A stretch of DNA of 64,000 bases from Candidatus Kapaibacterium thiocyanatum (GTDB lineage: Bacteria; Bacteroidota; Ignavibacteria; Kapaibacteriales; Kapaibacteriaceae): positions 110,099-174,098 of the forward strand of contig MKVH01000008.1 of assembly GCA_001899175.1 (NCBI GenBank), written 5' to 3'. Shown piece by piece: positions 25,482 to 34,587 of this stretch; within the stretch, counting starts at the first letter, position 1; every line of letters begins with the position of its first letter. The notes below the pieces were generated by a model, which had not been told where the DNA came from, did not search any database, and saw nothing but the letters and a program-made list of their open reading frames with translations. A program made the position numbers and the translations under genes.

Positions 25482-27170
25482 ATGACCATACCAACACCTC
25501 TTGCCATCGGCGTCCTGTGCACGCTGATAGCCCCCTTCGCTATCGTATCGGCATCTGCGCAATTCGACGATCTCGGCAAGATCACGGGCAGCGTCCAGCT
25601 CGACGCCCAGACGTATTCCAAGGATACGCTCATCGGTGCCCCCGAAGTTCCCGAGAAGATCCTCTCGAACGCCTTCGTGAACCTGCTCTACACACGTGGC
25701 AAGTTCACGGCCGGTCTGCGCTTCGAATCGTATCAGAATCCTCTTCTGGGTATCGATCCTCGCTATGCGTCGACGGGAGCAGGAACCGGTATCGGTATTC
25801 CGTACCGCTTCTTCACCTACAGCGACACGCACTTCGAGATCACGGGCGGGAACTTCTACGAGCAGTTCGGTAGCGGTATGATCCTGCGGACCTACGAAGA
25901 ACGGAACCTCGGCTTCGACAATTCCATCGACGGCGTGCGCGCACGCTTCATGCCCATCGATGGTATCAAGCTGACCGGCTTCATCGGACGCCAGCGTTCC
26001 TTCTTCGATCTGAGCGAAGGGATCATGCGGGGAGCCGATCTGAGCCTCGATATCAACTCCATCGACGAGAACCTGTTGCCCAGGGACATGCAGGTACAGC
26101 TCGGCGGAAGCATGGTGAGCCGCTTCCAGCCCGACCTCGACGACTTCCTCAAGCTGCCCGAGAACGTGATGGCATGGAGTACGAGAGCACGCCTGGGATA
26201 TCAGGATGTGAACCTCGACATGGAGTACGCCCACAAGATCAACGATCCGAGCGCCGCGAACGGCCAGTCCTTCAATACCGGTAACGCCATCTATGCCAAC
26301 CTGTCCTATGCCCGTCAGGGCCTCGGCGTGAACCTGGCGGCGAAGCGTATCGACAACATGGACTTCCGCAGCGACCGCACGGCCACCGGCAACGTCCAGA
26401 CCGTCAACTACCTCCCCGCGCTCACGAAGCAGCATACGTGGCGCCTCATCACGCTCTATCCCTATGCCACCCAGCCGACGGGCGAGTTCGCCGTCCAGGC
26501 CGACGTGACGTTCACGATTCCCAAGGGATCGTTCCTCGGTGACGACGAAACGACGGTCTCCCTCAACTACTCCGAAGTCCGTGCCCTCGATACGACCTGG
26601 ACGACGGACCTGCGCTACGATGCGAAGTTCATGTGGAGCGATCGCAAGTATTATCAGGATGCCAATATCGAGATCCAGCGGAAATGGGGGCGGAAGTTCA
26701 AAACGACCTTCTCCTTCATCCACCTGAAGTACGACCAGGACATCATCGAACGCCGTGCCGCTCCTACCGAAAAGAAGTACGGTCTGATCACGGCCGACTT
26801 CGCCGTCCTCGAACTCTGGTGGCAGACGGCCCGCGGCCAGAGCCTCCGCACGGAATTCCAGTACATGAAGGTCACGCACGAAGCCGGTGCCCAGCTCGCA
26901 CTGCAGAACGGTGACTGGGCCATGGCACTCTTCGAATACACCGTGTCGCCGTCATGGTTCTTCACGGTCTTCGACGAATACAACTTCGGCAACAACGACG
27001 AAGCCTTGCGCGTCCACTATCCCAATGCCACGGTTGCCTACGTGAAGGATGCCCTTCGCCTGCAGGCCGGCTACGGACGTGTCCGCGGCGGTATCCTCTG
27101 CGTGGGCGGTATCTGCCGTCCCGTTCCTGCGTCCAACGGCTTCACGCTGGGCCTGACCTATACGTTTTGA
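25482..27170 (+). CDS. DUF6029-type outer-membrane protein
   Basis: 562 residues. Signal peptide (CTLIAPFAIVSASAQF), then a long run of amphipathic beta strands with aromatic girdles, typical of an outer-membrane barrel; the last residue is Phe (LGLTYTF), a BAM-targeting end. Features GGNFYEQFGSGMILRTYEERNLG (given in parts: GGNFYEQFG, MILRTYEER) that I associate with DUF6029 proteins of Bacteroidota. Five bases after tlpA. Function unknown. Confidence 0.75.
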   Translation: MTIPTPLAIGVLCTLIAPFAIVSASAQFDDLGKITGSVQLDAQTYSKDTLIGAPEVPEKILSNAFVNLLYTRGKFTAGLRFESYQNPLLGIDPRYASTGAGTGIGIPYRFFTYSDTHFEITGGNFYEQFGSGMILRTYEERNLGFDNSIDGVRARFMPIDGIKLTGFIGRQRSFFDLSEGIMRGADLSLDINSIDENLLPRDMQVQLGGSMVSRFQPDLDDFLKLPENVMAWSTRARLGYQDVNLDMEYAHKINDPSAANGQSFNTGNAIYANLSYARQGLGVNLAAKRIDNMDFRSDRTATGNVQTVNYLPALTKQHTWRLITLYPYATQPTGEFAVQADVTFTIPKGSFLGDDETTVSLNYSEVRALDTTWTTDLRYDAKFMWSDRKYYQDANIEIQRKWGRKFKTTFSFIHLKYDQDIIERRAAPTEKKYGLITADFAVLELWWQTARGQSLRTEFQYMKVTHEAGAQLALQNGDWAMALFEYTVSPSWFFTVFDEYNFGNNDEALRVHYPNATVAYVKDALRLQAGYGRVRGGILCVGGICRPVPASNGFTLGLTYTF

Positions 27171-27236
27171 TCCCGGCCGACGGTAACACGGTATCCCGAA
27201 TCGTGTCGTTGTCGGTGATCCGAATGGAGAACCATC

Positions 27237-28094
27237 ATGATGAAACGTATCCGACTCCCTCTTCTCGCGCTTGCGGTGGCCACCCTCGTGGGTGCCTGCG
27301 ACGTCATCGACGCTCCGTATCGTGAAACGCCGGTCAATCCCGGCGGCGGCGATTCCATCAAGCAGAATATCCTGCTCGAGGACTACACCGGTCACACGTG
27401 TGGAAACTGTCCGGAAGCCGCCACCATCGCCAAGCAGCTCGAGACGACGTACGGTGCGGATCGTGTCGTCATCGTCGCCGTTCATGCCGGTCCGTTCGCC
27501 TATCCGGAACTGCCGGACTATCCCATGGATTTCCAGACGCCGGACGCGACGCAGCTCGACAATACCTTCCGTATCAGCCGCGCGGGCAATCCCAACGGTA
27601 TGGTGAATCGCACCGCGCGTAACGGCAAGGTGATCCTCGGCAAGGACCAGTGGTCCACGGTGGTGGCGGGACTTCTCGGTAACAAGCCTGCCGTCGATCT
27701 CGATATCTCGCACACCTACAATGCAGCTACGAGGGCCATCGATATCACGGCGAAGGTCAAGTATCTCGTCGCAGGTACGAGCGACTACCAGATCGTGGCA
27801 TTGCTTACGGAAAGCAAGATCATCTCGGATCAGAAGGATTATCGCGTCAATCCGTCGCACGTTCCCGACTACGAATTCGAACACGTCATGCGTTCGTCCA
27901 TGAACGGAACGTGGGGCGAAGTTCTCAGTGCCCAGCCCGTGGCCGCCGGACAGACCATACAGAAGACGATCTCCTATACCATTCCTGCGGACAAGACGTG
28001 GAAGCCGGAGAACTGCTCGGTCGTCGTCTACGTCCATCGTCACAACACGACGAAGGAAGTGCTTCAGGTGAAGCAGACCAAGCTGATCAAGTGA
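27237..28094 (+). CDS. Omp28-like lipoprotein with CxxC motif
   Basis: 285 residues. Lipobox VGAC at residues ~18-21. The segment LLEDYTGHTCGNCPEAA has a thioredoxin-like CGNC, and the whole matches Omp28-related proteins of Bacteroidota (thioredoxin-like N-part, beta-sandwich C-part). It follows TlpA and DUF6029 genes, so the three probably form an envelope redox or export-linked unit. GGAG lies eight bases upstream of the start. Confidence 0.82.
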   Translation: MMKRIRLPLLALAVATLVGACDVIDAPYRETPVNPGGGDSIKQNILLEDYTGHTCGNCPEAATIAKQLETTYGADRVVIVAVHAGPFAYPELPDYPMDFQTPDATQLDNTFRISRAGNPNGMVNRTARNGKVILGKDQWSTVVAGLLGNKPAVDLDISHTYNAATRAIDITAKVKYLVAGTSDYQIVALLTESKIISDQKDYRVNPSHVPDYEFEHVMRSSMNGTWGEVLSAQPVAAGQTIQKTISYTIPADKTWKPENCSVVVYVHRHNTTKEVLQVKQTKLIK

Positions 28095-28130
28095 ACGGGG
28101 CCGTTGGGGCCCCTGCGCGTGATGTGAAGA

Positions 28131-29792
28131 TCAGTACCCTATCCTGATCTCGAAGGAACCGTAAAGGAACGATCCCGGTGCATTGCCGCCGTTGCGGTTT
28201 TCGTAGCCGATGCGCAGATCGGTGAAGATGTTCGAATACCACTCCGCGGAGAACCAGAGTCGTACACGACGGCTATAGCTCACGTTGCCGCGAAGGAAAC
28301 GATTGCCCTGGAGGAAGTCTCCGTCGCCGCGGAAGACGTCGCCACCGACGTTGCCGATCGGCGTCATCACACCCGATCCGGGGAATCGCGGATCCTCTCC
28401 CATGACGATGTGCCCCGTGCTGTCCAGCAGGTTCTCGCCGTGTCTCGTGAAGTCCAGATCGATGCGCAGGAATGTCCGTGGCGTGAACCACTGCCGTACC
28501 TGCAGCGCGAGCCTGTCGCTGTTCGGCTGCATGTCGTAGCCGACGGGAGCGCCGAGGTGCGTATAGGACGCGTTCATGCTGCGGTGCGAGAACGTGAAGG
28601 GCGTGATCCGCGCATACTCCATGCTGACGAGGGTCGGGGCGTCCATGACGTGCCACGGCAGAAGTTGGGACATGCCGAGCTGGAAGGCGAACTTGTTGTT
28701 GTTGCCCGCCTGCGACGTATCCGACAGCGATGAATACGACAGATCGTCGACCATCAGCGAACCGTAGATCATCGAACCGCTCGCCGGACGTACGGCGAGG
28801 TCGAGGCCGATGATCGAATTGTCGTTGCGGCTCCGTTCGTCGGTGCCGAGGCCGGCACTGACGAAGAAGGCGAGGGGATTCAGATAGGAGAGGTCGAGCC
28901 CTCGGCCCCAGTACGTGATCATGTCGCTGACGGCGACGCTCATCCACGGCCAGGGATCGACGGCGATGCGGTGAGTGGCGATGTACTTGCCCGGCACTGC
29001 GCGGCCCGACGTGTCCACACCTTCCACCAGCGAATGCGTCGACGTGAAGCGGACACTCTTGTAGGGGACGTCGATGAGGAGTCCGTCCATCGGTGCGGCT
29101 TGCAGCGAGTGGACGTAGTTGTCGATGGGGCTGAAGCCGAACTGGACGGGTTCACGTCCGTAGCGGATGCGCAGGTAGTCGTTCTGGTACTGCACGTATC
29201 CGATGTAGCGATCGAAGAACTTCTGCTCTTCTACCTGGAACTTGAACGTGCGGCCGAGCACGGGATCGGTTCTGGCGATCATCTGCGGTGTGCCCGAGAG
29301 GCGTGCACCGTTGGACAGGTCGAGGAAGAATCCGAAATGTTCGTCGAAGGAGCCTGCAAAGCGCATCGCGGGCCGCCCCAGCAGGAAGGAGCCGTCGGTC
29401 GTGCCGTCATCATAGAATCCCGGACGCAGCATCAGCGATGCGTCGGCCGTGAAGCGCAGCGTACCGTCGAAGCTCCTGAGCAGACGTATCCTGCCGTCGG
29501 CATCGTCGAAGAACTTCATGCCGTCCGTCGTGTCGGCCGTAGAAAGCCATGGATGGTAGTAGGCGCGGACATATCGCGCGAAGGCGTCGTCGGTGGCGCG
29601 CGAGGACCGTTCGATGGACTGCATCGTCTGCGGCCATACGGCCGCACTGCCGAGGGAAGCGTCGCCGCGGATGGCCCGCAGCAACTGCATGTCGTAGGAC
29701 ACCACTTCGGCATTGACATCGGCGCTCTGCGCCCACACCGGTACGGAGGCGATGCAGCACATCGCCATCATCGCCGCGAAACGACGCATCAT
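28131..29792 (-). CDS. Wzi-like outer-membrane barrel protein
   Basis: 553 residues. Signal peptide (ending SVPVWAQ), then a beta-barrel with a C-terminal Tyr (FEIRIGY). The stretches YIGYVQYQNDYLRIRYGREPV and ITYWGRGLDLSYLNPLAFF (parts of longer runs) are characteristic of the capsule-assembly Wzi family (PF14052). Wzi binds capsular polysaccharide in enterics; in Bacteroidota the role is less clear. Overlaps the SPOR gene by 4 bp. Confidence 0.78.
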   Translation of the reverse strand: MMRRFAAMMAMCCIASVPVWAQSADVNAEVVSYDMQLLRAIRGDASLGSAAVWPQTMQSIERSSRATDDAFARYVRAYYHPWLSTADTTDGMKFFDDADGRIRLLRSFDGTLRFTADASLMLRPGFYDDGTTDGSFLLGRPAMRFAGSFDEHFGFFLDLSNGARLSGTPQMIARTDPVLGRTFKFQVEEQKFFDRYIGYVQYQNDYLRIRYGREPVQFGFSPIDNYVHSLQAAPMDGLLIDVPYKSVRFTSTHSLVEGVDTSGRAVPGKYIATHRIAVDPWPWMSVAVSDMITYWGRGLDLSYLNPLAFFVSAGLGTDERSRNDNSIIGLDLAVRPASGSMIYGSLMVDDLSYSSLSDTSQAGNNNKFAFQLGMSQLLPWHVMDAPTLVSMEYARITPFTFSHRSMNASYTHLGAPVGYDMQPNSDRLALQVRQWFTPRTFLRIDLDFTRHGENLLDSTGHIVMGEDPRFPGSGVMTPIGNVGGDVFRGDGDFLQGNRFLRGNVSYSRRVRLWFSAEWYSNIFTDLRIGYENRNGGNAPGSFLYGSFEIRIGY

Positions 29793-30538
29793 TTTTTCAC
29801 CACGAAGGGCTTGCAGCTGCAGATGGTGTGGACCGCGTTGACGTCCTTGCCGGCTTCGGCTTCCGTATCGTATTCGCCGACGAGGATCACGTAGCGCTTC
29901 TTGTTCTTGAACGTGGATTCGGCAAGACGCGCCTTCATACGCTTCTTGCGGAACGATTCCACCAGCTTCGTGGCCTGCGTCTTGTCCGTATAGGAACCCG
30001 TCTGGATCGAATACTTCGTCGCAGCGGATTCGGGCGTCTTCTCGATGGCGGGTGTGGACGGGGCCTGTGCCGGGGTCTCGGACTTCTTCACCGTGGACGT
30101 GCGTTCTGCGGCGAGCGGCAGGCCCACCGTCATCCGTACCACATCGGCGGCGATGGGAAGCAGGTCGGACTGTCCGTGCTGGTCACGCATGATGGCCAGC
30201 GACTTCCGCGCCTTGTCGGTGTTGTTCTTGACGGACGAATAGACGATGATGCGGAGCAGGGCATCGTCGGCCCACTCGCTCTTGGGATAGGCTTCCACGA
30301 TGCGCTCGAGGAGTGGCATGGCGCGGGCGGGATCCTCGACGAGCGAAGCGTGGAGGAACATCACGCCGGGATCGTTGGGATGGTCGATCAGGAGATCGGG
30401 CAGGGCCTTCTTGGCGTCCGCCGTCCAGCCGTTGGCGATCTGCTGGATGAAGGGGCGTACGTTGGGAGCCTGCGCAAGGAGAGGCAGGCCGGCAACGAAC
30501 AGCAGAAGAAGAAAGAGGGGTTTGATGGAACGTTGCAT
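29789..30538 (-). CDS. SPOR-domain exported protein
   Basis: 249 residues from the ATG at 30538. Signal peptide (PLFLLLLFVAGLPLLAQ), a helical repeat region of TPR type (residues ~25-140), a Pro/Ala/Thr linker and a C-terminal SPOR domain (YSIQTGSYTDKTQATKLVE ... YVILVGEYDTEAEAGK) that binds denuded peptidoglycan at division sites. It is co-transcribed with the Wzi-like gene. Confidence 0.85.
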   Translation of the reverse strand: MQRSIKPLFLLLLFVAGLPLLAQAPNVRPFIQQIANGWTADAKKALPDLLIDHPNDPGVMFLHASLVEDPARAMPLLERIVEAYPKSEWADDALLRIIVYSSVKNNTDKARKSLAIMRDQHGQSDLLPIAADVVRMTVGLPLAAERTSTVKKSETPAQAPSTPAIEKTPESAATKYSIQTGSYTDKTQATKLVESFRKKRMKARLAESTFKNKKRYVILVGEYDTEAEAGKDVNAVHTICSCKPFVVKK

Positions 30539-30639
30539 GCTGCGGGGTGGGATCATGGATCGAGAGTACCTCGGAAATTACGGAAACGGGCCTATTTTGG
30601 CGGTCGACATTCCATCACTATGAAGGCAATTACCGGCAC

Positions 30640-31770
30640 ATGTACCGCACGTCACAGGAACCGTTCCGCGTTGTCGTTGCGGCAGGAGGTACCGGCGGAC
30701 ATATCTTTCCGGCTGTAGCGGTGGTGGAGCAATTGCAGGTGCTTACGAACGGACGATGCTCCGCATTGTTCCTTGGTAGCGACGACCGCATGGAGACCAC
30801 GCTGATTCCGGGATTGGGATTTCCCTTCGTTCCGATGCCGATCAGAGGCTACCGGGGAATCCTGAGTCCGTCCGTCCTGACCCTGCCCTTCAAGATTCTC
30901 CGGTCCGTACGCATCGCGCGGGAAGCGATCAAACGCCATCGGGCACAAGCCGTGATATGCACCGGTGCCTACATCAGCTATCCGGCCGGTCTGGCCGCGC
31001 TGCGTGAGAACGTGCCGCTCTTCGTCCTCGAATCGAATCTCAATCCGGGCAAGACGAATGCCCGGCTCGCTCCACGGGCCACGGCAGTGGTCCTGGCCTT
31101 CGAAGAAAGCAGGGCCTTCTATCCGGAAGACCTGCAGGAACGACTGCACGTCTTCGGCAATCCCGTCCGTACGCAGATCGATCCGTCCATCGATCCCGCG
31201 ACGGCACGGCACAAGCTCGGGCTGAATCCCGATCGGCCGGTCGTCTTCGTCTTCGGTGGCAGCCTCGGTGCACGGAGCATCAACATGGCCGTCGATGCCG
31301 CACTGCCGATGCTGGCCACGTCGCCATATCAGGTGCTGTGGCAGACGGGCAAGGTCTTCGAACCCGGCGGAACGATTCCACCGAACGTCGTCGTGAAACC
31401 GTTCATCGACGATATGGGCCTGGCCTATGCGGCCGCCGATCTCGTCGTCTCGAGAAGCGGGGCCACGACGATCTCGGAACTGGGTATCCTCGGCAAGCCG
31501 TCGATCCTGGTGCCGCTGCCTTCGGCGTCGACGAACGAACAGATGCACAACGCCCGTGTCGTCGAACAGCACGGCGGAGCGCTCGTGATCAGGGATGCCG
31601 ATGTGGCGCCGACGCTGGTGACATCCATCGACGGTGTAATGCGCGATGCCGAACGACGTCATCGCATGGGCGAGGCAGTACGGCAACTGGGCCGACCCAA
31701 TGCGGCGGCCGATACTGCACGGCTGGTGTTGCAGCTCTGCAATGCCTTGAATACCGGAGACGAGCAATGA
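30640..31770 (+). CDS. murG: UDP-N-acetylglucosamine--N-acetylmuramyl-(pentapeptide) pyrophosphoryl-undecaprenol transferase
   Basis: 376 residues from the ATG at 30640. Adds GlcNAc to lipid I to make lipid II at the inner face of the membrane. N-terminal VVVAAGGTGGHIFPA, then FLGSDDRMETTLIP, FVFGGSLGARSINMA, and the C-terminal donor-binding DLVVSRSGATTISELG and LVPLPSASTNEQMHNAR. GT28 family, full length. Usual mur/fts neighbours are absent here; instead a small membrane protein overlaps its stop by 4 bp. Confidence 0.95.
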   Translation: MYRTSQEPFRVVVAAGGTGGHIFPAVAVVEQLQVLTNGRCSALFLGSDDRMETTLIPGLGFPFVPMPIRGYRGILSPSVLTLPFKILRSVRIAREAIKRHRAQAVICTGAYISYPAGLAALRENVPLFVLESNLNPGKTNARLAPRATAVVLAFEESRAFYPEDLQERLHVFGNPVRTQIDPSIDPATARHKLGLNPDRPVVFVFGGSLGARSINMAVDAALPMLATSPYQVLWQTGKVFEPGGTIPPNVVVKPFIDDMGLAYAAADLVVSRSGATTISELGILGKPSILVPLPSASTNEQMHNARVVEQHGGALVIRDADVAPTLVTSIDGVMRDAERRHRMGEAVRQLGRPNAAADTARLVLQLCNALNTGDEQ

Positions 31771-32270
31771 CCGATACCCTTCAACCGGTCCATCTGCCGG
31801 CCGAATTCAGATATAGACTGGACTTCTACTGGCAGTCGATGGCCGTCTATGCAGTGACGCTCATCGTCTATATCGTCGTGCGCGCCCTGTGGGAAAGCAC
31901 GCTGCAGTCCGGTCTCGTCAACGTCGTCCTCACGGATCCCGTCGTCGTCCTGCTCGGTTCCTTCGTTCTGATATCGACGGTCGGTCTGATCGTCAATGCC
32001 GTCGCCCGCCGTACGATCATCGTCACGGACGAAGGAATCACGTTCACGAGCAGATTCCACGAACGCACGTTCGTGAGGGCGGAGATCGAACGTCTGGCCG
32101 TCGGTCGTGACGTTCGCATCCGGGTGCGTGGCGTGTTCTCCGTCGTGAAGATCCGCATCGTCGGTCGCCGTAGACTCATCCGCATACGCCCCGCTCTGTA
32201 CGACAACGAACATGCCCTCGTCTCGGCGCTGCTGGGCTTCCGCAAACACGGTCTGGCCCGCAAGGCATGA
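31767..32270 (+). CDS. Two-helix membrane protein with PH-like domain
   Basis: 167 residues; ATGA overlap with murG. Two transmembrane helices (residues ~20-45 and ~55-80) and a basic C-terminal soluble domain of short beta strands (IIVTDEGITFTSRF ... VKIRIVGRRRLIRIRP) resembling bacterial PH domains. Likely inner-membrane. Its partner murG suggests an envelope role, which is inference only. Confidence 0.7.
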   Translation: MTDTLQPVHLPAEFRYRLDFYWQSMAVYAVTLIVYIVVRALWESTLQSGLVNVVLTDPVVVLLGSFVLISTVGLIVNAVARRTIIVTDEGITFTSRFHERTFVRAEIERLAVGRDVRIRVRGVFSVVKIRIVGRRRLIRIRPALYDNEHALVSALLGFRKHGLARKA

Positions 32271-32284
32271 TCGGAGACATGATC

Positions 32285-32914
32285 ATGCGCAACATCCTGC
32301 GTGTTCTCACGACGGCCGTGGTCATGATGCTGTCGACCGTCGCCGCGCAGGCTACCGTTACCGATTCGTCAGCCCTGCGACGGGATACCATCCTGTCGAC
32401 CGTCGACATCGTACGGGGATATCTCGTCCGCAGCATCGACCAGCTCTACGACAATGCGGGATCGCTGGACACGATTTCACTCCTCGTCAATATCCATCCC
32501 GACCAGTACTTCATCCGCAGCATCGCACTGGATCGTGCCGGACGACGTAACGTCGTCGTCGCCGAATCGGGCGATACGTCGGGAAACAGACTCGTCATCG
32601 TTCCTCACGACGTTTCCACGATCTACCGTGCCACCGACGAACGGGATACGGTGGAACGTATCATCACCGTCGACGTCGGCGGTATGACGGTCGTCGATGG
32701 CGTCGAGCGCACGCTTCCGCAACGGACGTTCCGCGACGTCACGCGGATGTCGCGCGAAGAAGCGAGCAGGACGGAATCGACGCAGCATCGATCGACGCAC
32801 GGAACGATGCCCGCACGGCCTACGTCGCTGTGGAGCGATATCGTCGAACCCGTCGTCTTCGTGGCGGCGGCAGTCGTCACCGTCGTCCTCTTGTTCACCG
32901 TCCGCTCACAGTAA
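32285..32914 (+). CDS. Exported protein with C-terminal membrane helix
   Basis: 209 residues from the ATG at 32285, which has GGAGA eight bases upstream; a frame-matched ATG at 32267 overlaps the previous stop. Signal peptide (ILRVLTTAVVMMLSTVAAQA), a ~130-residue mixed domain, a Ser/Thr/Arg-rich linker and a final hydrophobic helix (VVFVAAAVVTVVLLFTV). Topology suggests a periplasmic protein with a membrane tail. No family recognised. Confidence 0.65.
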   Translation: MRNILRVLTTAVVMMLSTVAAQATVTDSSALRRDTILSTVDIVRGYLVRSIDQLYDNAGSLDTISLLVNIHPDQYFIRSIALDRAGRRNVVVAESGDTSGNRLVIVPHDVSTIYRATDERDTVERIITVDVGGMTVVDGVERTLPQRTFRDVTRMSREEASRTESTQHRSTHGTMPARPTSLWSDIVEPVVFVAAAVVTVVLLFTVRSQ

Positions 32915-32924
32915 CGAGGGCATC

Positions 32925-33428
32925 ATGTTCACGATGCTGGTGGCCAGGCATGCGAAGTCGAGCTGGGACTATCCCGAACTGTCCGACTTCGAACGTCCTC
33001 TCAGCGCACGTGGCCGGAGAGATGCTCCTCTGATGGCCGCCATTCTCCGTGACGGACCGGAGCGTCCCGACGTCATCGTCACGAGCAGCGCCGTGCGTGC
33101 CGTCACCACGGCCCGTGTGATGGCGCAGTTGCTCGACCTTCCGATGCACGACATGATCATCTCCAATGCGCTCTACGATGCCACGGCCGACGAGCTGATC
33201 ACGTTGGTGCGGGAGATCGACGATGCCTTCCGCTGCGCGATGGTCGTGGGGCACAACCCTGCGTTAACGCAGTTCGTGAACATCGTCGGCGATACGGAAC
33301 TGGAGAACGTGCCCACGTGCGGCGTCGTCACGCTCGCCTTCCCGTCGTTGCGAAGCTGGCGAGACATCGGTGTGAGAACCGGGAACGTCCGTTCGTTCGA
33401 TTATCCACGTAAATACTACCGGGAATGA
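32925..33428 (+). CDS. SixA-type histidine phosphatase
   Basis: 167 residues. Histidine-phosphatase fold: VARHAKSSW (phospho-accepting His), LSARGRRDAP, VTSSAVRAVTTA (second Arg) and VVGHNPALTQFV (acid/base His). This small branch, SixA, removes phosphate from phosphohistidine in signalling proteins; it may act on small molecules. Overlaps the next gene by 4 bp. Confidence 0.88.
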   Translation: MFTMLVARHAKSSWDYPELSDFERPLSARGRRDAPLMAAILRDGPERPDVIVTSSAVRAVTTARVMAQLLDLPMHDMIISNALYDATADELITLVREIDDAFRCAMVVGHNPALTQFVNIVGDTELENVPTCGVVTLAFPSLRSWRDIGVRTGNVRSFDYPRKYYRE

Positions 33429-34450
33429 TGAAGAGGGAAAGAACGATCCGGCATATGGCGATCATCGTCTGCGTCATGATGTCGTCTGCGACGATGGCGT
33501 CGGCCCAGCCTGCCATCCTCGATCTCGTCTGGCCCGGTGAGGAGTTCCGGGATATCGTCGTCGAGCTGTATTCGCCGATCGGCAGGACGGTGCCGTTGCA
33601 GGTGAAGCCGTCGCAGGACAGACGCCGCGTCGTCGTCGAAGTGCCGTCGCAGGAACTCACGCTCGTCCGTGCGTCGTTGCGTTCCAGACAGGTCGGAGTC
33701 GACATCGTCATGGTCGGACACGATACGACGAGCGTCCGCATCAACACGCTATGGCGCAAGGCCGTCTATCAGGACACGTCGATGCAGAAGGCCTACGACG
33801 ACTATCTCAAGGTGAGAGACATCTATTCCGGATCGATTTCCTCGCCAACGAAGAAGCATGGCGTCTCTTCCATCCTGAAGCGGATCGACGACAGTCTGAG
33901 GGTGCTTTCCATCGATCTGCAATGGCGTCAGGCCGCCGCTCCACGTCAGGTACGTCCGCTCTACACGTGGATCGCCTACGATCTCCACTGCTATCGTTCG
34001 CAGATGGTCGCGACACTGGCAGTGCGGGAATGGAAGGCGCGCAAGATCGCCGTTCCTGCCGACGTCGTTTCCGGCGTCATGAATCGCCTCCGTACGGCCG
34101 TCGCATGCAATGCCGACGGGTGGCAGGACTTCTCCTACATGCCGTACATGTCGAGGATCCGTTGCATCGAACTCCTGAACGACGTCGAGCACGGATCGAA
34201 GAATGAGAAGGTCGATGCGGACAGGATCGTCGCCGATGTCCGGCGCGTCATCGGCGATACGACGAAGCACGTCTTCGTTCGGACGATCCTTGCCGTGAAC
34301 CTGCTGGACAGTCTCGCGACGGTACTGCCGAAATCGGAAGAGAACGGAACGATGGTGGATGGCTTCTACCGTACCATCGGAACGCAGCTCGGAGATATGC
34401 GCGTAGATGGGCTGCTGCAGGAGAGGAAGAAGAGGTTGTACGGGAGGTAG
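33425..34450 (+). CDS. Exported protein of unknown function
   Basis: 341 residues. Signal peptide (HMAIIVCVMMSSATMASAQ), followed by a beta-rich N-domain of ~90 residues and a largely helical C-terminal region with several Arg/Trp-rich helices. No lipobox, no sorting tail. Overlaps the sixA stop as ATGA. No family recognised. Confidence 0.65.
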   Translation: MMKRERTIRHMAIIVCVMMSSATMASAQPAILDLVWPGEEFRDIVVELYSPIGRTVPLQVKPSQDRRRVVVEVPSQELTLVRASLRSRQVGVDIVMVGHDTTSVRINTLWRKAVYQDTSMQKAYDDYLKVRDIYSGSISSPTKKHGVSSILKRIDDSLRVLSIDLQWRQAAAPRQVRPLYTWIAYDLHCYRSQMVATLAVREWKARKIAVPADVVSGVMNRLRTAVACNADGWQDFSYMPYMSRIRCIELLNDVEHGSKNEKVDADRIVADVRRVIGDTTKHVFVRTILAVNLLDSLATVLPKSEENGTMVDGFYRTIGTQLGDMRVDGLLQERKKRLYGR

Positions 34451-34535
34451 GCTCCGTGCGATATATGCGGTCACGAGGCGTCGTATGGGCTGCATGCAAC
34501 TGTAATAGTGCGGCAATCTTATTATTGGCGTCTGC

Positions 34536-34543
34536 TATCTTTG
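34536..34543 (+). promoter_or_regulatory. TATCTTTG -7 box before the AT-rich cassette
   Basis: TATCTTTG, 45 bp before the ATG at 34588. No good -33 element at the expected spacing. It would give the cassette its own promoter. Confidence 0.5.
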
Positions 34544-34587
34544 TAACAGTTAGCTAATCGTGTAAATGCTTTATCTAAGGATATGTT

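Noticed and set aside
25404..26879. A 491-residue minus-strand frame opposite the DUF6029 gene
   Set aside because: Shadow frame with no start signal; the plus-strand protein has a signal peptide and barrel pattern.
28095..28130. GGGGCC/GGCCCC hairpin as a terminator between convergent genes
   Set aside because: Possible, but it lacks a T run and has a short stem, so I did not list it as a feature.
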